From CAUZWH01 sp965224275 (lineage in GTDB: Bacteria > Pseudomonadota > Alphaproteobacteria > SHVV01), in assembly GCA_965224275.1 (NCBI GenBank), contig CBDCYR010000011.1:310001-374000 (forward strand): a stretch of DNA of 64,000 nucleotides, given 5' to 3'. The position numbers were made by a program, and so were the translations under genes. Below, in pieces: positions 1 through 8,804 of this stretch. Positions within the stretch are counted from its first letter, which is position 1, and each line of letters begins with the position of its first letter. The notes under the pieces are model-generated. The model worked only from the letters and a program-made list of their open reading frames with translations, was not told where the DNA came from and did not search any database.

Positions 1-933
1 CGCAAGTAAGCCAAGGCCGCCGCGGCGCGTAAGGCGAAGCGAGAATGTTGCGGCGATCAAAACCATCGCGCAGAGCAATAGTGGTGTGGCCAGAAGTGAA
101 TGCCAATGAAGAAGGTGCTTGCGCGCGGTAAATCCGGCCTGCTCCAGCATCTCGATGAAGGCCGGCAGCGCCCAGAAAGACATCGTCCGAGGCGACGCAA
201 AACTCTCCTGGATTTGGGCGCTGGTTATGGTTGTCGGCAATCGATAGCGGGGCACCGCCTCGACTCTGCCCTCCACCCGCGTGAGACGTGCATTCTCCAA
301 TTCCCAATAACCTTGATTCAGTCGTGCATGTTCCGCGTCAATACGAGTCTCAAAGCGATCGGTTCCCTGGTAGAGAAAAATGATAACGCGATCGAGTTCG
401 GTTCCCTGTCGAGATACGGTGGCCGCGTGAATTACAGACTGCCCTTGTGCATCCGCCTGGCGTAGCCACAAACCGGTCGACGACACTGCCAACAAACTCG
501 GGCGGCCGCGGAGGTATTTATTATCGAGTTGTTCGTATCGCGACATCATCACCGACGCGATCGGGTTAAACAACGAGACCGCTAGCGAGCCAAGAACCAA
601 CGCCAGGGCCAGCGCTGGCATAAGGAACTGCCATACGGAGACACCGGCTGAGCGAGCCACGATCAGCTCTTGTGACCGGGATAAATGGAGGAAGGTGTAC
701 ATGCCACCGAATAGGGTGGCGAACGGCAGGACTTTTTGCGCCATGAAGGGGAGGCGGAGTATGGCCATCTGGAAGATTTGAACCAATCCGGCACTTTCTC
801 GACCTTCGGCACGTCGCAATAGTTCAACGATATCGACGATCAGCACCAGTGCGAGAAGGATCGCCAGAGCAGCCGCGATCCCAGTAAGGAACTGGCGTCC
901 GAGATAGGCGAGCAGGGTAGGGGACAAGCGCAT
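1..933 (-). CDS. lptG: LPS export ABC permease LptG, 3' part beyond window
   Basis: The reading frame is open from an ATG at 933 to the window edge (311 codons), so the C-terminus is missing. It begins MRLSPTLLAYLGRQFLTG and shows the YjgP/YjgQ permease pattern: an N-terminal membrane helix, two further hydrophobic helices near residues 55-120, a beta-rich periplasmic part (about 125-260), then a hydrophobic stretch at the cut end. LptF and LptG form the inner-membrane permease that, with the LptB ATPase, extracts lipopolysaccharide and feeds the LptC-A-D bridge. Its start codon overlaps the lptF stop by one base (TGATG), so the two are translationally coupled. The name LptG rather than a second LptF rests on gene order. 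Confidence 0.9.
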   Translation of the reverse strand, partial: MRLSPTLLAYLGRQFLTGIAAALAILLALVLIVDIVELLRRAEGRESAGLVQIFQMAILRLPFMAQKVLPFATLFGGMYTFLHLSRSQELIVARSAGVSVWQFLMPALALALVLGSLAVSLFNPIASVMMSRYEQLDNKYLRGRPSLLAVSSTGLWLRQADAQGQSVIHAATVSRQGTELDRVIIFLYQGTDRFETRIDAEHARLNQGYWELENARLTRVEGRVEAVPRYRLPTTITSAQIQESFASPRTMSFWALPAFIEMLEQAGFTARKHLLHWHSLLATPLLLCAMVLIAATFSLRLTRRGGLGLLA

Positions 934-2051
934 CAGGCGACGCCTGCATCCAAATGTCGTCGCGATCGCGCTCTTCGCATAGTCGTTAGAATGTAGATGC
1001 ACAACACGAAGGGAACGATCAGGTTTGCATACATGAGAGCGACAAGTTCAGGGGCCTTGCTGACAACGGACGTGAAGCTAAGACCAAGGGTCTGAACAAT
1101 TAAAGCACCGATGGCAGCGACCAAAATACGAACCCAGTCACGGCGACGGTTGTACTCGCCATATAGCAGGCTCGTCACGGCGATGAGGACGAATACCACA
1201 GCGTATAAGGGTGCCGTAAGTCGCTGATGCGCCTCCGCAAACATTTTGTCGGCGTTGGCGACATCGTCAGCTCCGGGCCCTGGGTTGAGGAGTTCGTCGA
1301 GATAGCGCTCGCTTGGTTCTCGCCAACGCGCTCCGGGTTCATCCGAGAATTGACCAAGGTCCAGCGTGTATCGATCGAAGAAGAGGAAAGAGACCTGATT
1401 ATCTTTAGTGTCAAGTTCCTGCCGATTTCCTTTTACGAGAACGAAGCGGGGCCCGCTGTCGGTCTGCACCAGCGCCCCGCGCTCGGCCATCATAGTGGTT
1501 GGCTTGGTTGGATTACGTACATCGTGCACGAGGATTCCCGTGAGCTCGCCATTCGGCTCTCGCGCGCGAATAAAAACGGTAACCCCGTCGACAAGCGTGT
1601 TGAAAACACCTTCTTGCACGAGGACCGACGCGTAATTCGACCTGAACAAGAACTGCAAGTCCTTGAAGGTACGAAATCCAAGGGGCTGCAAGTATAGCGT
1701 GAGCGCATAACAAAGAACCGTCACACCGACCGATACGATAAGGGCCGGAGATGCGAGCGATCCCGGGCTCAAGCCGACCGCGCGCATAACGACGATCTCG
1801 CTGTCGGTCTTAAGACGATGGTAGATATAGACAGTGGCGGAGAACAACGAGATCGGTAGCAATAGGACCAGAATTTTGGGCAGGAGCAGCAGCGTCAGAT
1901 AGAAAAAATCCCCTGCCGAAAGGCCTCTATTGATGATGAGATCAAGGAAGCGAAGACTCTGCGTAAGCCAAATCACGCCGGTCAGCGTGACCGTAACGAA
2001 CACAGTCGGCCCGAGGAGTTGCCACAGGATATAGCGGGGAACGCCGCTCAT
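933..2051 (-). CDS. lptF: LPS export ABC permease LptF
   Basis: 372-residue YjgP/YjgQ-family inner-membrane protein. Hydrophobic helices lie at about residues 8-30, 50-75 and 100-120, a beta-jellyroll-like periplasmic domain follows (about 130-260), and three more helices lie at about 275-360, the 6-TM layout of LptF/LptG. The start MSGVPRYILWQLLGPTVF is typical. It is first in an lptF-lptG pair, with one-base overlap, and is divergent from pepA across about 170 bp. Role from family knowledge: half of the LptB2FG transporter that drives LPS from the inner membrane towards the cell surface. Confidence 0.93.
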   Translation of the reverse strand: MSGVPRYILWQLLGPTVFVTVTLTGVIWLTQSLRFLDLIINRGLSAGDFFYLTLLLLPKILVLLLPISLFSATVYIYHRLKTDSEIVVMRAVGLSPGSLASPALIVSVGVTVLCYALTLYLQPLGFRTFKDLQFLFRSNYASVLVQEGVFNTLVDGVTVFIRAREPNGELTGILVHDVRNPTKPTTMMAERGALVQTDSGPRFVLVKGNRQELDTKDNQVSFLFFDRYTLDLGQFSDEPGARWREPSERYLDELLNPGPGADDVANADKMFAEAHQRLTAPLYAVVFVLIAVTSLLYGEYNRRRDWVRILVAAIGALIVQTLGLSFTSVVSKAPELVALMYANLIVPFVLCIYILTTMRRARSRRHLDAGVA

Positions 2052-2219
2052 CGCTCTATATTAGCCATCCAAGCAGAGAGGCGATACATATTGCTAACGC
2101 CCTTGAACGCCGCCTTTTGGCGATGGGCTTTTCTTTGTTCGTCACCGGGCTAAGATTGTTAAGCGATCGCCTCGGTACGCTGGCGCGGCGCCGCCTATCC
2201 AGGAAAATTGGGGGAAAAG

Positions 2220-3734
2220 ATGAAGATTGAATTCACGGGAATCGTTACGCCGAGAAGTGGCGCGCTTGCTGTCGGTGTGAGCAAGGGCGGACGCTTGAGC
2301 GCTGCTGCAAAGAGTGCAGATAAACGGACCAAAGGCGCAATTACGCGAGCCCTCAAGGTCAGCCGATTCGACGGGAAGAAGGATCAATTTGAAGAGATCC
2401 TCGCGCCCAGCGGCGTCGGCGTGAGTCGCATAATTCTGTTTGGACTGGGCGATCCGAAGAAGCTCGATGAGACCACATTCGAAAACATCGGCGGGAGTTT
2501 GATTGGTCGGGCGAATAGCAAAGGTGACGGAACGCTTTCGATCGCGGTGGATGCAGAAGGCGGCGGCAAATTATCGATCGCCGAAGCGTCTGCCTCAGTC
2601 GCTCTGGGGGCTCGGCTCGGAAGTTATCGCTTCGACCGCTACCGGACGACCGAGAAGAAGGAAAATAAACCAAGCGTTCGAACATTGACGGTGATGAGCG
2701 GCGATGCCAACCGGGCTCGTCGAGAGTTCGCCCCGCTGGATCGGATTGCCGATGGGGTTATCCTAACTCGCGATTTGGTCTCCGAACCTGCCAATATTAT
2801 CTATCCGGAGACACTGGCCCGGCAGGCGCGTCAACTAAGCAAGCTTGGACTCAAGGTCGAAGTCTTGGACAAAGCGCGGCTGAAACGCATTGGAATGCGC
2901 GCGTTACTTGGAGTCGCGCAGGGAAGCGCACGAGATCCGCGGGTTGTTATTTTGCGTTGGAACGGCGCACCCGGCTCTCAGAAAAAGCCAATTGCCTTCG
3001 TCGGCAAAGGCGTAACCTTCGATTCCGGCGGAATCTCCATTAAACCAAGTTCCGGCATGGAGGAGATGAAGTGGGACATGGGCGGCGCCGGAACGGTTGT
3101 CGGGCTGATGTGCGCGCTCGCTGGTCGGAAGGCAAAAGTCAATGCGATCGGCGCTGTTGGGTTGGTCGAAAACATGCCGTCATCGACCGCGCAGCGTCCG
3201 GGCGACGTCGTTAAGGCGCTATCCGGCAAATCGATCGAAGTGATTAATACCGACGCTGAAGGGCGCCTCGTGCTCGCCGATGTACTGTGGTACGTGCAAA
3301 ATAGGTTTAAGCCGTCGGCGATGATTGACCTTGCCACGCTAACCGGGGCCATCATCGTGGCGCTCGGGCATTCCCATGCTGGTTTATTCAGCAACGACGA
3401 CAAACTTTCGCAGCAGATAACCGACGCTGGGACCGCTGTTGGCGAGCCGGTCTGGCGAATGCCACTGCACGAGTCCTATGAGCCCGATATCAAATCGCAG
3501 ATTGCCGATATCAAGAACGTTGGGGCGGGCCGAAGTGCCGGCAGCGTCACGGCCGCGTTGTTTTTGCAGCACTTCGTAAACGGCGTGCCGTGGGCACATC
3601 TCGACATTGCCGGTATGGCGTGGTGCTACAAGGCCACGTCGACGGTTCCAAAGGGTGGCTCCGGGTACGGCGTTCGACTGCTCGATCGGCTGGTTGCCGA
3701 TAATTATGAAAGCGGACGCGCGCGTAAGAAGTAA
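2220..3734 (+). CDS. pepA: Leucyl aminopeptidase (M17 family)
   Basis: 504-residue cytosolic metallo-exopeptidase that removes N-terminal residues from peptides. The C-terminal catalytic domain has the metal and active-site segments FVGKGVTFDSGG (about residue 260) and the M17 signature NTDAEGRLVLAD (about 343); an alpha/beta N-terminal macro-like domain precedes it. An in-frame TTG at 2208 would add four residues, but the purine-rich GGGGGAAAAG lies directly before the ATG at 2220, so I prefer 2220. In some bacteria PepA also binds DNA; nothing here tests that. It is followed closely by holC, as in many alphaproteobacteria. Confidence 0.95.
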   Translation: MKIEFTGIVTPRSGALAVGVSKGGRLSAAAKSADKRTKGAITRALKVSRFDGKKDQFEEILAPSGVGVSRIILFGLGDPKKLDETTFENIGGSLIGRANSKGDGTLSIAVDAEGGGKLSIAEASASVALGARLGSYRFDRYRTTEKKENKPSVRTLTVMSGDANRARREFAPLDRIADGVILTRDLVSEPANIIYPETLARQARQLSKLGLKVEVLDKARLKRIGMRALLGVAQGSARDPRVVILRWNGAPGSQKKPIAFVGKGVTFDSGGISIKPSSGMEEMKWDMGGAGTVVGLMCALAGRKAKVNAIGAVGLVENMPSSTAQRPGDVVKALSGKSIEVINTDAEGRLVLADVLWYVQNRFKPSAMIDLATLTGAIIVALGHSHAGLFSNDDKLSQQITDAGTAVGEPVWRMPLHESYEPDIKSQIADIKNVGAGRSAGSVTAALFLQHFVNGVPWAHLDIAGMAWCYKATSTVPKGGSGYGVRLLDRLVADNYESGRARKK

Positions 3735-3759
3735 CAACCCTTGCGCCGAGTCCACACCC

Positions 3760-4212
3760 GTGACCGAAATCAGCTTCTACCATCTTGAGCACTCACCGCT
3801 CGAGCGGGCGTTGCCGAGGCTCCTGGAGAAAGTTCTTGAGAACGGCCTGCGAGCCCTCGTTGTAGCTGGCTCTGAGGAGCGAGTGGAGGCGCTCAATACG
3901 GTTTTGTGGACCTATCAGCAACGTTCGTTCCTTCCCCATGGAACGGCGAATGATGGCTTTGCAGCAGCGCAACCAATCTATCTTACGACCGAACAGGAGA
4001 ATCCGAATGGCGCCTCGGTTCTGGTGCTGATCGATGGCTCGGATCATGATGATCTGGAATCATTCGATCGTTGCTTGTTTGTGTTCGATGGAAAAGACGC
4101 GGACGCCGTCGCCAGCGCGCGGGAAAGGTGGCGTGCGCGCAAGACGGCTGGTCACGAAGTTACTTATTGGCAGCAGACCCCGGAAGGCCGCTGGGAGCGC
4201 GCTGGCCAATAG
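3760..4212 (+). CDS. holC: DNA polymerase III chi subunit
   Basis: 150-residue protein starting at GTG 3760 (VTEISFYHLEHSPLERALP). The N-terminal pattern TEISFYHL followed by a helix ending LPRLLEKVLENGLRALV, and the segment SVLVLIDG..DDLESFDRCLFVFDG, fit the HolC/chi family of the clamp-loader complex, which links the replisome to SSB-coated DNA. The frame is open further upstream inside pepA, but those residues are a pepA shadow. It starts 25 bp after the pepA stop and is probably co-transcribed with it. Length matches the family (about 145-150). Confidence 0.88.
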   Translation: MTEISFYHLEHSPLERALPRLLEKVLENGLRALVVAGSEERVEALNTVLWTYQQRSFLPHGTANDGFAAAQPIYLTTEQENPNGASVLVLIDGSDHDDLESFDRCLFVFDGKDADAVASARERWRARKTAGHEVTYWQQTPEGRWERAGQ

Positions 4213-4320
4213 CGTACCCGTATCCGAAACGCAGGTGATTGATAAGAGGTGGCAGACGCGCACGTTCTCGACTATAAACCGCGCCGCGCTCCTATAAAAT
4301 TTTGACTCTGAGGCCCACCG

Positions 4321-4743
4321 ATGGCTGTCGAACGCACCCTTTCAATTCTCAAACCGGACGCGACCCGCCGCAACATAACCGGCAAGGTAAATGCCCGGTT
4401 TGAAGACGCCGGGTTACGTATCGTCGCGCAGCGTCGTTTACGCCTGTCAGCGGAGCGCGCCCAAGAATTCTATGCTGTTCACAAAGAGCGACCATTCTAT
4501 GCGGACCTTTGCGCATTCATGAGTAGCGGCCCGGTTGTCGTCCAAGTGTTGGAGGGCGAGAACGCCATCTTAAGAAACCGGGAAGTGATGGGGGCGACGA
4601 ATCCTGAGGAAGCTGATCCTGGTACGATCCGCAAAGATTTCGCTGAATCGATCGAAGCCAACACGGTGCATGGGTCGGACTCGCCGAAAAACGCCACCGA
4701 GGAAATTGCATTCTTTTTCGGGATAGACGATATCGTCGGCTAG
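4321..4743 (+). CDS. ndk: Nucleoside diphosphate kinase
   Basis: 140 residues, the canonical length. It transfers the terminal phosphate of ATP to other nucleoside diphosphates through a phospho-histidine. Hallmarks visible: ERTLSILKPDATRR near the N-terminus, the GPVVVQVLEGENAI strand, and the active-site segment NTVHGSDS with the catalytic His near residue 117. The family consensus there is N-x-x-H-G-S-D. It ends 18 bp from the convergent purN stop. The 108 bp upstream holds a TATAAA box near the start but no convincing -35. Confidence 0.97.
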   Translation: MAVERTLSILKPDATRRNITGKVNARFEDAGLRIVAQRRLRLSAERAQEFYAVHKERPFYADLCAFMSSGPVVVQVLEGENAILRNREVMGATNPEEADPGTIRKDFAESIEANTVHGSDSPKNATEEIAFFFGIDDIVG

Positions 4744-4761
4744 ATAGCGCCGGCCCGACAT

Positions 4762-5412
4762 TCAAAGCGCTGGGCTTACCAGTGCCTTGTCGATAAGGCT
4801 GGCGCCCTTGATCTCAACAACGTTGCCGCGTATCCGGGTGCGATTCTCGGCGATAAGCTTGAGTGCCTGCGGGAAGCAGACGTGTTCGGCTTTCAGCACA
4901 CGCGTCGCCAGCTTATCGGCATCATCGTCCGGTAGAATGGGAACGGCGGCTTGGACAATGATGGGGCCACTGTCCATCTCGGGTCGAACATAATGAACGG
5001 TGCAGCCGCCAAACCGAACGCCGGCGTCGAGTGCTCGTTGATGAGTGTTTAGACCTGGGAAGGCGGGCAGCAAAGACGGGTGGATATTGATAAGCCGATC
5101 GTACCAATGATTTACGAATGTAGGGGTCAAGATCCGCATGAACCCCGCGAGACAGACGAAGGATACTGTGGCAGCCTCGAGAACTTTGGTTAGCTCAATT
5201 TCGAAGCTCACACGGTCGTCGAAGTCCTTGTGATTGATAATCTTTGTGGCGATTCCGCTCGTTTGAGCACGTTCGAGCCCCAAGGCGCCGGGTACATTCG
5301 AAACGACGAGAGAAATATCGGCAGGAAATGATGATGGCGCGCACGCGTCGATCAGAGCTTGGAGGTTGGTGCCACGGCCTGAAATTAGAACGCCGACCTT
5401 TAGGGCTGCCAC
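4762..5412 (-). CDS. purN: Phosphoribosylglycinamide formyltransferase (GART)
   Basis: 216-residue 10-formyl-THF-dependent enzyme that converts GAR to formyl-GAR in purine synthesis. Visible motifs: VGVLISGRGTNLQAL (substrate phosphate loop, residues 6-20), NIHPSLLPAFPG with the catalytic Asn/His pair, and HYVRPEMDSGPII with the catalytic Asp. It starts at a GTG (5410-5412) with no clear Shine-Dalgarno sequence. purM normally lies directly upstream in alphaproteobacteria; here there is only about 120 bp of non-coding DNA and then an IS256-family element. A TATAAT-like -10 on this strand lies beyond the IS (7002-7007), so expression may have been altered by the insertion. Confidence 0.95.
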   Translation of the reverse strand: MAALKVGVLISGRGTNLQALIDACAPSSFPADISLVVSNVPGALGLERAQTSGIATKIINHKDFDDRVSFEIELTKVLEAATVSFVCLAGFMRILTPTFVNHWYDRLINIHPSLLPAFPGLNTHQRALDAGVRFGGCTVHYVRPEMDSGPIIVQAAVPILPDDDADKLATRVLKAEHVCFPQALKLIAENRTRIRGNVVEIKGASLIDKALVSPAL

Positions 5413-5531
5413 GTTACAACCATTTCATGATGCCATTCTGGGCTATTTGCATCTGCTAAAATGAATATTGCGTGACCGTATCACTTATCGACACCCGTCT
5501 CTCTAAAGGTGTATCTGTGGCGCGGATCTTC

Positions 5532-5539
5532 TTAGGACA
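5532..5539. repeat. Target-site duplication, left copy (TTAGGACA)
   Basis: TTAGGACA occurs here and again at 6989-6996, exactly flanking the inverted repeats of the IS element. Eight bases is the usual duplication length for IS256-family elements. The preceding TC also matches on both sides by chance or because it belongs to the IS end. Confidence 0.9.
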
Positions 5540-6988
5540 GGTCGTGTCCCAGGACGTGGTGTAGGAGTTGTTGGAGCCTCTGTTAGCTGTGGGTAGGCGG
5601 CTTGCCGTAGCGACCGCCGAGAGTCTGGCGTAGGCAAGCCGGCTATCCACAGCGGAGGCCATCGCGGTTCCGGTTTAGGGTTGGGCTAGTGCAAACCAAC
5701 CTGACCCGAAGGAGAACCACGATGACCCAGGACATGATGACCCTGCGCGCGCTTTTGGAGAAGAGCTCCGATGCCGATCTGCTTCGCGAGATGATCGGCT
5801 TCACGGCCGAGCGGCTGATGGCACTGGAGGTCGAGGGCCTGACCGGCGCCGCTCACGGCGAGCGCTCGGCGGATCGTATCACCCACCGCAACGGCTACCG
5901 CGACCGGTCCTGGGAGACGCGGGCCGGCACGGTCGAGCTGAAGATCCCGAAGCTGAGGAAGGGGAGCTACTTCCCGGGCTTCCTGGAGCCGCGGCGGATG
6001 GCCGAGAAGGCGCTGGCTGCGGTGATCCAGGAGGCCTACATCCAGGGCGTGTCGACCCGCTCGGTCGACGACCTGGTGCAGGCCATGGGCATGTCGGGCG
6101 TCTCCAAGAGCCAGGTCTCCAGGCTGTGCGGCGAGATCGACGATAAGGTCAACGGCTTCCTCGATCGATCGCTGGAGGGCGACTGGCCCTATCTGTGGCT
6201 CGACGCAACCTATGTAAAGGTGCGCGAGGCCGGGCGCATCGTCTCGGTCGCGGTGACCGTGGCTGTGGCCGTCAACGACCAGGGCCGCCGCGAGGTCCTG
6301 GGCATGGCGATCGGCGCGTCTGAGGCCGAGGCCTTCTGGACCGAGTTCCTGCGCTCGCTGGCCCGGCGCGGGCTGCGCGGCGTGAAGCTGGTGATCTCCG
6401 ACGACCACAAGGGCCTGAAGGCCGCCGCGACCCGGATCCTCGGCGCCACATGGCAGCGCTGCCGCGTGCACTTCGCCCGCAACCTGCTGGCCCATGCCGG
6501 CCGCCAGGGCCGGCGCGTCGTCTCCGCCTTCGTCGCCACCGCCTTCGCCCAGGAGGACGCCGACAGCGCGAAGGTCCAGTGGCGCCAGGTCGCCGACCAG
6601 CTCAGGCTCAAGGTGCCCAAGCTGGCAGTTCTCATGGACGAAGCCGAGCACGACGTCCTCGCCTACATGAGCTTCCCCAGGGAGCACCGCCAGAAATTGC
6701 ACTCCACAAACCCGATCGAACGGCTCCATGCCGAGGTCAAGCGTCGCACCAACGTCGTCGGTATCTTTCCCAACGAAGCCGCCATCACACGGCTCGTCGG
6801 CGCCATCCTTCTCGAGCAGAACGACGAGTGGGCCGTCTCAAGGAGATACATGACGCTGGAATCCATCGCTCCGCTGAGCGATGATGTCCCCATCACGCTG
6901 CCCACCGTGGCAGCCTGAACGTCCCGGCCCTACCCGCCGGGAGCAGCGTAGAGCGCAACGCTCTTACACCACTCCGCGGGACACGATC
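5540..6988 (+). mobile_element. Complete IS256-family insertion sequence (1449 bp)
   Basis: The ends are imperfect inverted repeats. The left begins GGTCGTGTCCC and continues into GTGGTGTAGGAG; the right end read on the other strand begins GATCGTGTCCC and continues into GTGGTGTAAGAG. An 8-bp duplication TTAGGACA flanks the element, so it inserted by simple transposition and did not delete host DNA. It carries one intact transposase gene and no cargo. Third codon positions are strongly G/C, unlike the flanking genes, which points to recent arrival from a higher-GC donor. Confidence 0.95.
5722..6918 (+). CDS. IS256-family transposase (mutator type)
   Basis: 398 residues from the ATG at 5722, preceded by a good ribosome site (AAGGAGAA); an earlier in-frame GTG at 5689 is less likely. 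DDE catalytic residues fit the family: Asp in LWLDATYVK (about 160), Asp in LVISDDHKG (about 225) and Glu in the IERLHAEVKRR helix (about 338). The Cys/His segment RCRVHFARNLL and the C-terminal motif EQNDEW are also family hallmarks. The gene looks intact and potentially active. A long antisense open frame (5686-6729) is only a composition shadow. Confidence 0.97.
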   Translation: MTQDMMTLRALLEKSSDADLLREMIGFTAERLMALEVEGLTGAAHGERSADRITHRNGYRDRSWETRAGTVELKIPKLRKGSYFPGFLEPRRMAEKALAAVIQEAYIQGVSTRSVDDLVQAMGMSGVSKSQVSRLCGEIDDKVNGFLDRSLEGDWPYLWLDATYVKVREAGRIVSVAVTVAVAVNDQGRREVLGMAIGASEAEAFWTEFLRSLARRGLRGVKLVISDDHKGLKAAATRILGATWQRCRVHFARNLLAHAGRQGRRVVSAFVATAFAQEDADSAKVQWRQVADQLRLKVPKLAVLMDEAEHDVLAYMSFPREHRQKLHSTNPIERLHAEVKRRTNVVGIFPNEAAITRLVGAILLEQNDEWAVSRRYMTLESIAPLSDDVPITLPTVAA

Positions 6989-6996
6989 TTAGGACA
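6989..6996. repeat. Target-site duplication, right copy (TTAGGACA)
   Basis: Partner of 5532-5539. Removing the IS plus one copy joins the purN upstream region to the DUF2066 upstream region into a normal divergent intergenic spacer of about 210 bp. Confidence 0.9.
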
Positions 6997-7001
6997 TCGC
7001 T

Positions 7002-7007
7002 ATTATA
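7002..7007 (-). promoter_or_regulatory. Candidate -10 box (TATAAT), purN direction
   Basis: On the minus strand the sequence reads TATAAT, an exact sigma-70 -10 hexamer, with a weak -35 (TTATCC, 16-bp spacer) upstream. The predicted transcription start falls within the duplicated target site at 6989-6996, so the IS lies just downstream of the -10 and separates it from purN. This is inference from sequence only. Confidence 0.45.
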
Positions 7008-7078
7008 CCGAGCCAGACATCGCGGATAACGCCACCACAATTGAGCGCTGCTGCCTTGCAATATTCGCGACACGCGCA

Positions 7079-8176
7079 GTGATCACGCGCCTTTCAATAC
7101 TGTTTGGACTGCTGTTGTTTGCTGCGTCACAACATGCAGCAACCGCTTCTGGGGACGTCTATGCAGTCGAAAATGTCGCGGTTGACCAAACCGCGGAGAC
7201 CGCGGCAGCGGCACGCGATGTTGCGTTGGCAGGTGGTCAGCAACGCGCACTTCGACGTTTGCTCGAACGGCTAACCTTAGCAGCCGATCATCAACGACTG
7301 CCGAACGTTGCTAAAAATGCGATTGCCGAACTGGTCAAGGGTATCGAAGTCTCTAAGGAGAAGACGTCGCCAACGCGCTACATCGCAACCCTCGGCGTGA
7401 CTTTTAAGAAAGGGCGCATTCGTAGTTTGCTGCGTGGGCACGGCGTTTCCTTTTCCGAGACTCGCGCGAAGCCGTTGCTGCTATTGCCGGTCTTTCGCGC
7501 CGCGGGTGCGGTGCGTTTGTGGCAGGATCCGAATCCCTGGCGCGATGCTTGGTCAAACCTGACCGTCAGTTCGGATGCGCCAGTGCCAGTCGTCGTTCCG
7601 GCCGGAGAACTCGCAGATGTTGCTGCGATCAGCGCAACACAAGCCCTAGCCGGGGATAAGCGGCGCCTCGACGTCATCGCAGATCGCTATGGCGTTGGCG
7701 ATACTCTGGTCGCATTTGCCGAGCTCGACGTTGATCTCGCCACGCGCGCAAAACGATTGCAGGTTTCGTTGCGCCACCACGGTCCGACCGGCACGAATTT
7801 GATCGTGCAGAGTTTCTCCAGTGCCGGACAAGAGACTGAGTCTGCATTGATAACCCGGGCAATTACCGGCATCGCCGGGGGGATCCAGGAACGGTGGAAA
7901 GAAGACACTCTCATTCGCTTCGACGAGGAACGAAGCCTAAGCGCCAGTGTCCCCTTGCGCGGATTACGGGATTGGATTGTGGTGCGTAAACGACTTGCCG
8001 ACAACAGCTTGGTTCAACGTATCGACCTCACGTCGCTGTCCGTTGCGAGTGCTCGCGTTGTGCTGCACTACTGGGGTGACATCGAGCGGCTTGCGATCGC
8101 TCTCGCACAAGGCAATCTTAAGCTCGAAAAAGATATCAACGGGTTTTGGACGGTGGTCCGTATCGATGGGACCTAG
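7079..8176 (+). CDS. DUF2066-domain exported protein
   Basis: 365 residues if started at GTG 7079 (VITRLSILFGLLLFAASQ). The N-terminus is a typical signal peptide with likely cleavage near AATASG. The open frame reaches back into the IS, which is an artefact of the insertion. The mature part contains the DUF2066 pattern: VYAVENVAVDQTAETAAAAR, then a block QQRALRRLLERLT. Function is unknown; in relatives it lies between purM and a CDP-alcohol transferase, and here it is followed 15 bp later by that gene, suggesting an operon. Probably periplasmic or envelope-associated. Confidence 0.8.
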   Translation: MITRLSILFGLLLFAASQHAATASGDVYAVENVAVDQTAETAAAARDVALAGGQQRALRRLLERLTLAADHQRLPNVAKNAIAELVKGIEVSKEKTSPTRYIATLGVTFKKGRIRSLLRGHGVSFSETRAKPLLLLPVFRAAGAVRLWQDPNPWRDAWSNLTVSSDAPVPVVVPAGELADVAAISATQALAGDKRRLDVIADRYGVGDTLVAFAELDVDLATRAKRLQVSLRHHGPTGTNLIVQSFSSAGQETESALITRAITGIAGGIQERWKEDTLIRFDEERSLSASVPLRGLRDWIVVRKRLADNSLVQRIDLTSLSVASARVVLHYWGDIERLAIALAQGNLKLEKDINGFWTVVRIDGT

Positions 8177-8191
8177 GTCGGTGTACGCTGG

Positions 8192-8743
8192 ATGAATATC
8201 CCCAACTCAATTAGCCTCGGTCGGCTCTTTGCTGTTCCAGTGACGATTTGGTTGATCATTGCAGGTCAGATACAAGGCGCATTTTGGGTTTTTGTCGCGG
8301 CCGGAGTTTCAGATGCCGTCGACGGCTTCGTCGCGAAGCGGTTTGGTCGCAGGACCGAGCTCGGACGCTACCTTGATCCGCTCGCGGACAAAACGCTTCT
8401 TGTCAGTATCTATATTACGCTCGGCATGCAGGGCCATTTACCAGCCTGGCTGGTCTTACTTGTCGTTACACGCGATCTCCTCATAGTCGGCGGGGCCCTT
8501 CTCTCGGCGTTGTTGTCGCAGCCGCTATCCTTGCAACCGGCGCCGATCAGCAAAGCGAACACCGCCGCGCAGATAGCGCTTGCCGCTTTCGTTCTTGGCC
8601 AAATCGGCTTTGCTGTGCCGATGGAAGAGATTACCCAGGGCGCGATCTACGTGGTCGCGATCACCACTGGAGTGTCCGGTGCGAACTACCTCGGCGCCTG
8701 GCTGCGGCGCAGCAACCATGTTGAGAGGGAAACCTCTCTTTGA
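8192..8743 (+). CDS. CDP-alcohol phosphatidyltransferase family protein
   Basis: 183-residue integral membrane enzyme. The CDP-alcohol transferase signature D-x2-D-G-x2-A-K-x8-G-x3-D-x3-D is present at residues 41-66 (SDAVDGFVAKRF, then GRYLDPLADK); the usual A-R is A-K here. About five to six hydrophobic helices follow. The size resembles phosphatidylglycerophosphate synthase or cardiolipin-synthase-like members; substrate cannot be decided. Starts 15 bp after the DUF2066 gene and is followed by hda, an arrangement common in Rhodospirillales. Confidence 0.88.
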   Translation: MNIPNSISLGRLFAVPVTIWLIIAGQIQGAFWVFVAAGVSDAVDGFVAKRFGRRTELGRYLDPLADKTLLVSIYITLGMQGHLPAWLVLLVVTRDLLIVGGALLSALLSQPLSLQPAPISKANTAAQIALAAFVLGQIGFAVPMEEITQGAIYVVAITTGVSGANYLGAWLRRSNHVERETSL

Positions 8744-8804
8744 CATTTGCAGCGATGGTCGAACCGGTCCGGTTTGGCGCAACCGACAACACCAGCGGCG
8801 TACG

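Noticed and set aside
2208..2219. TTG at 2208 as the pepA start
   Set aside because: The purine-rich ribosome site lies between it and the ATG at 2220, which also gives the usual pepA N-terminus.
5413..5531. Remnant of purM upstream of purN
   Set aside because: Translating the minus strand in all frames gives no AIR-synthetase-like segment; the stretch reads as plain non-coding DNA.
5686..6729. Long 347-codon open frame antisense to the transposase
   Set aside because: It lies entirely inside the IS256 transposase, is made of low-complexity Ala/Gly/Leu/His from GC-rich antisense codons, and has no family features.
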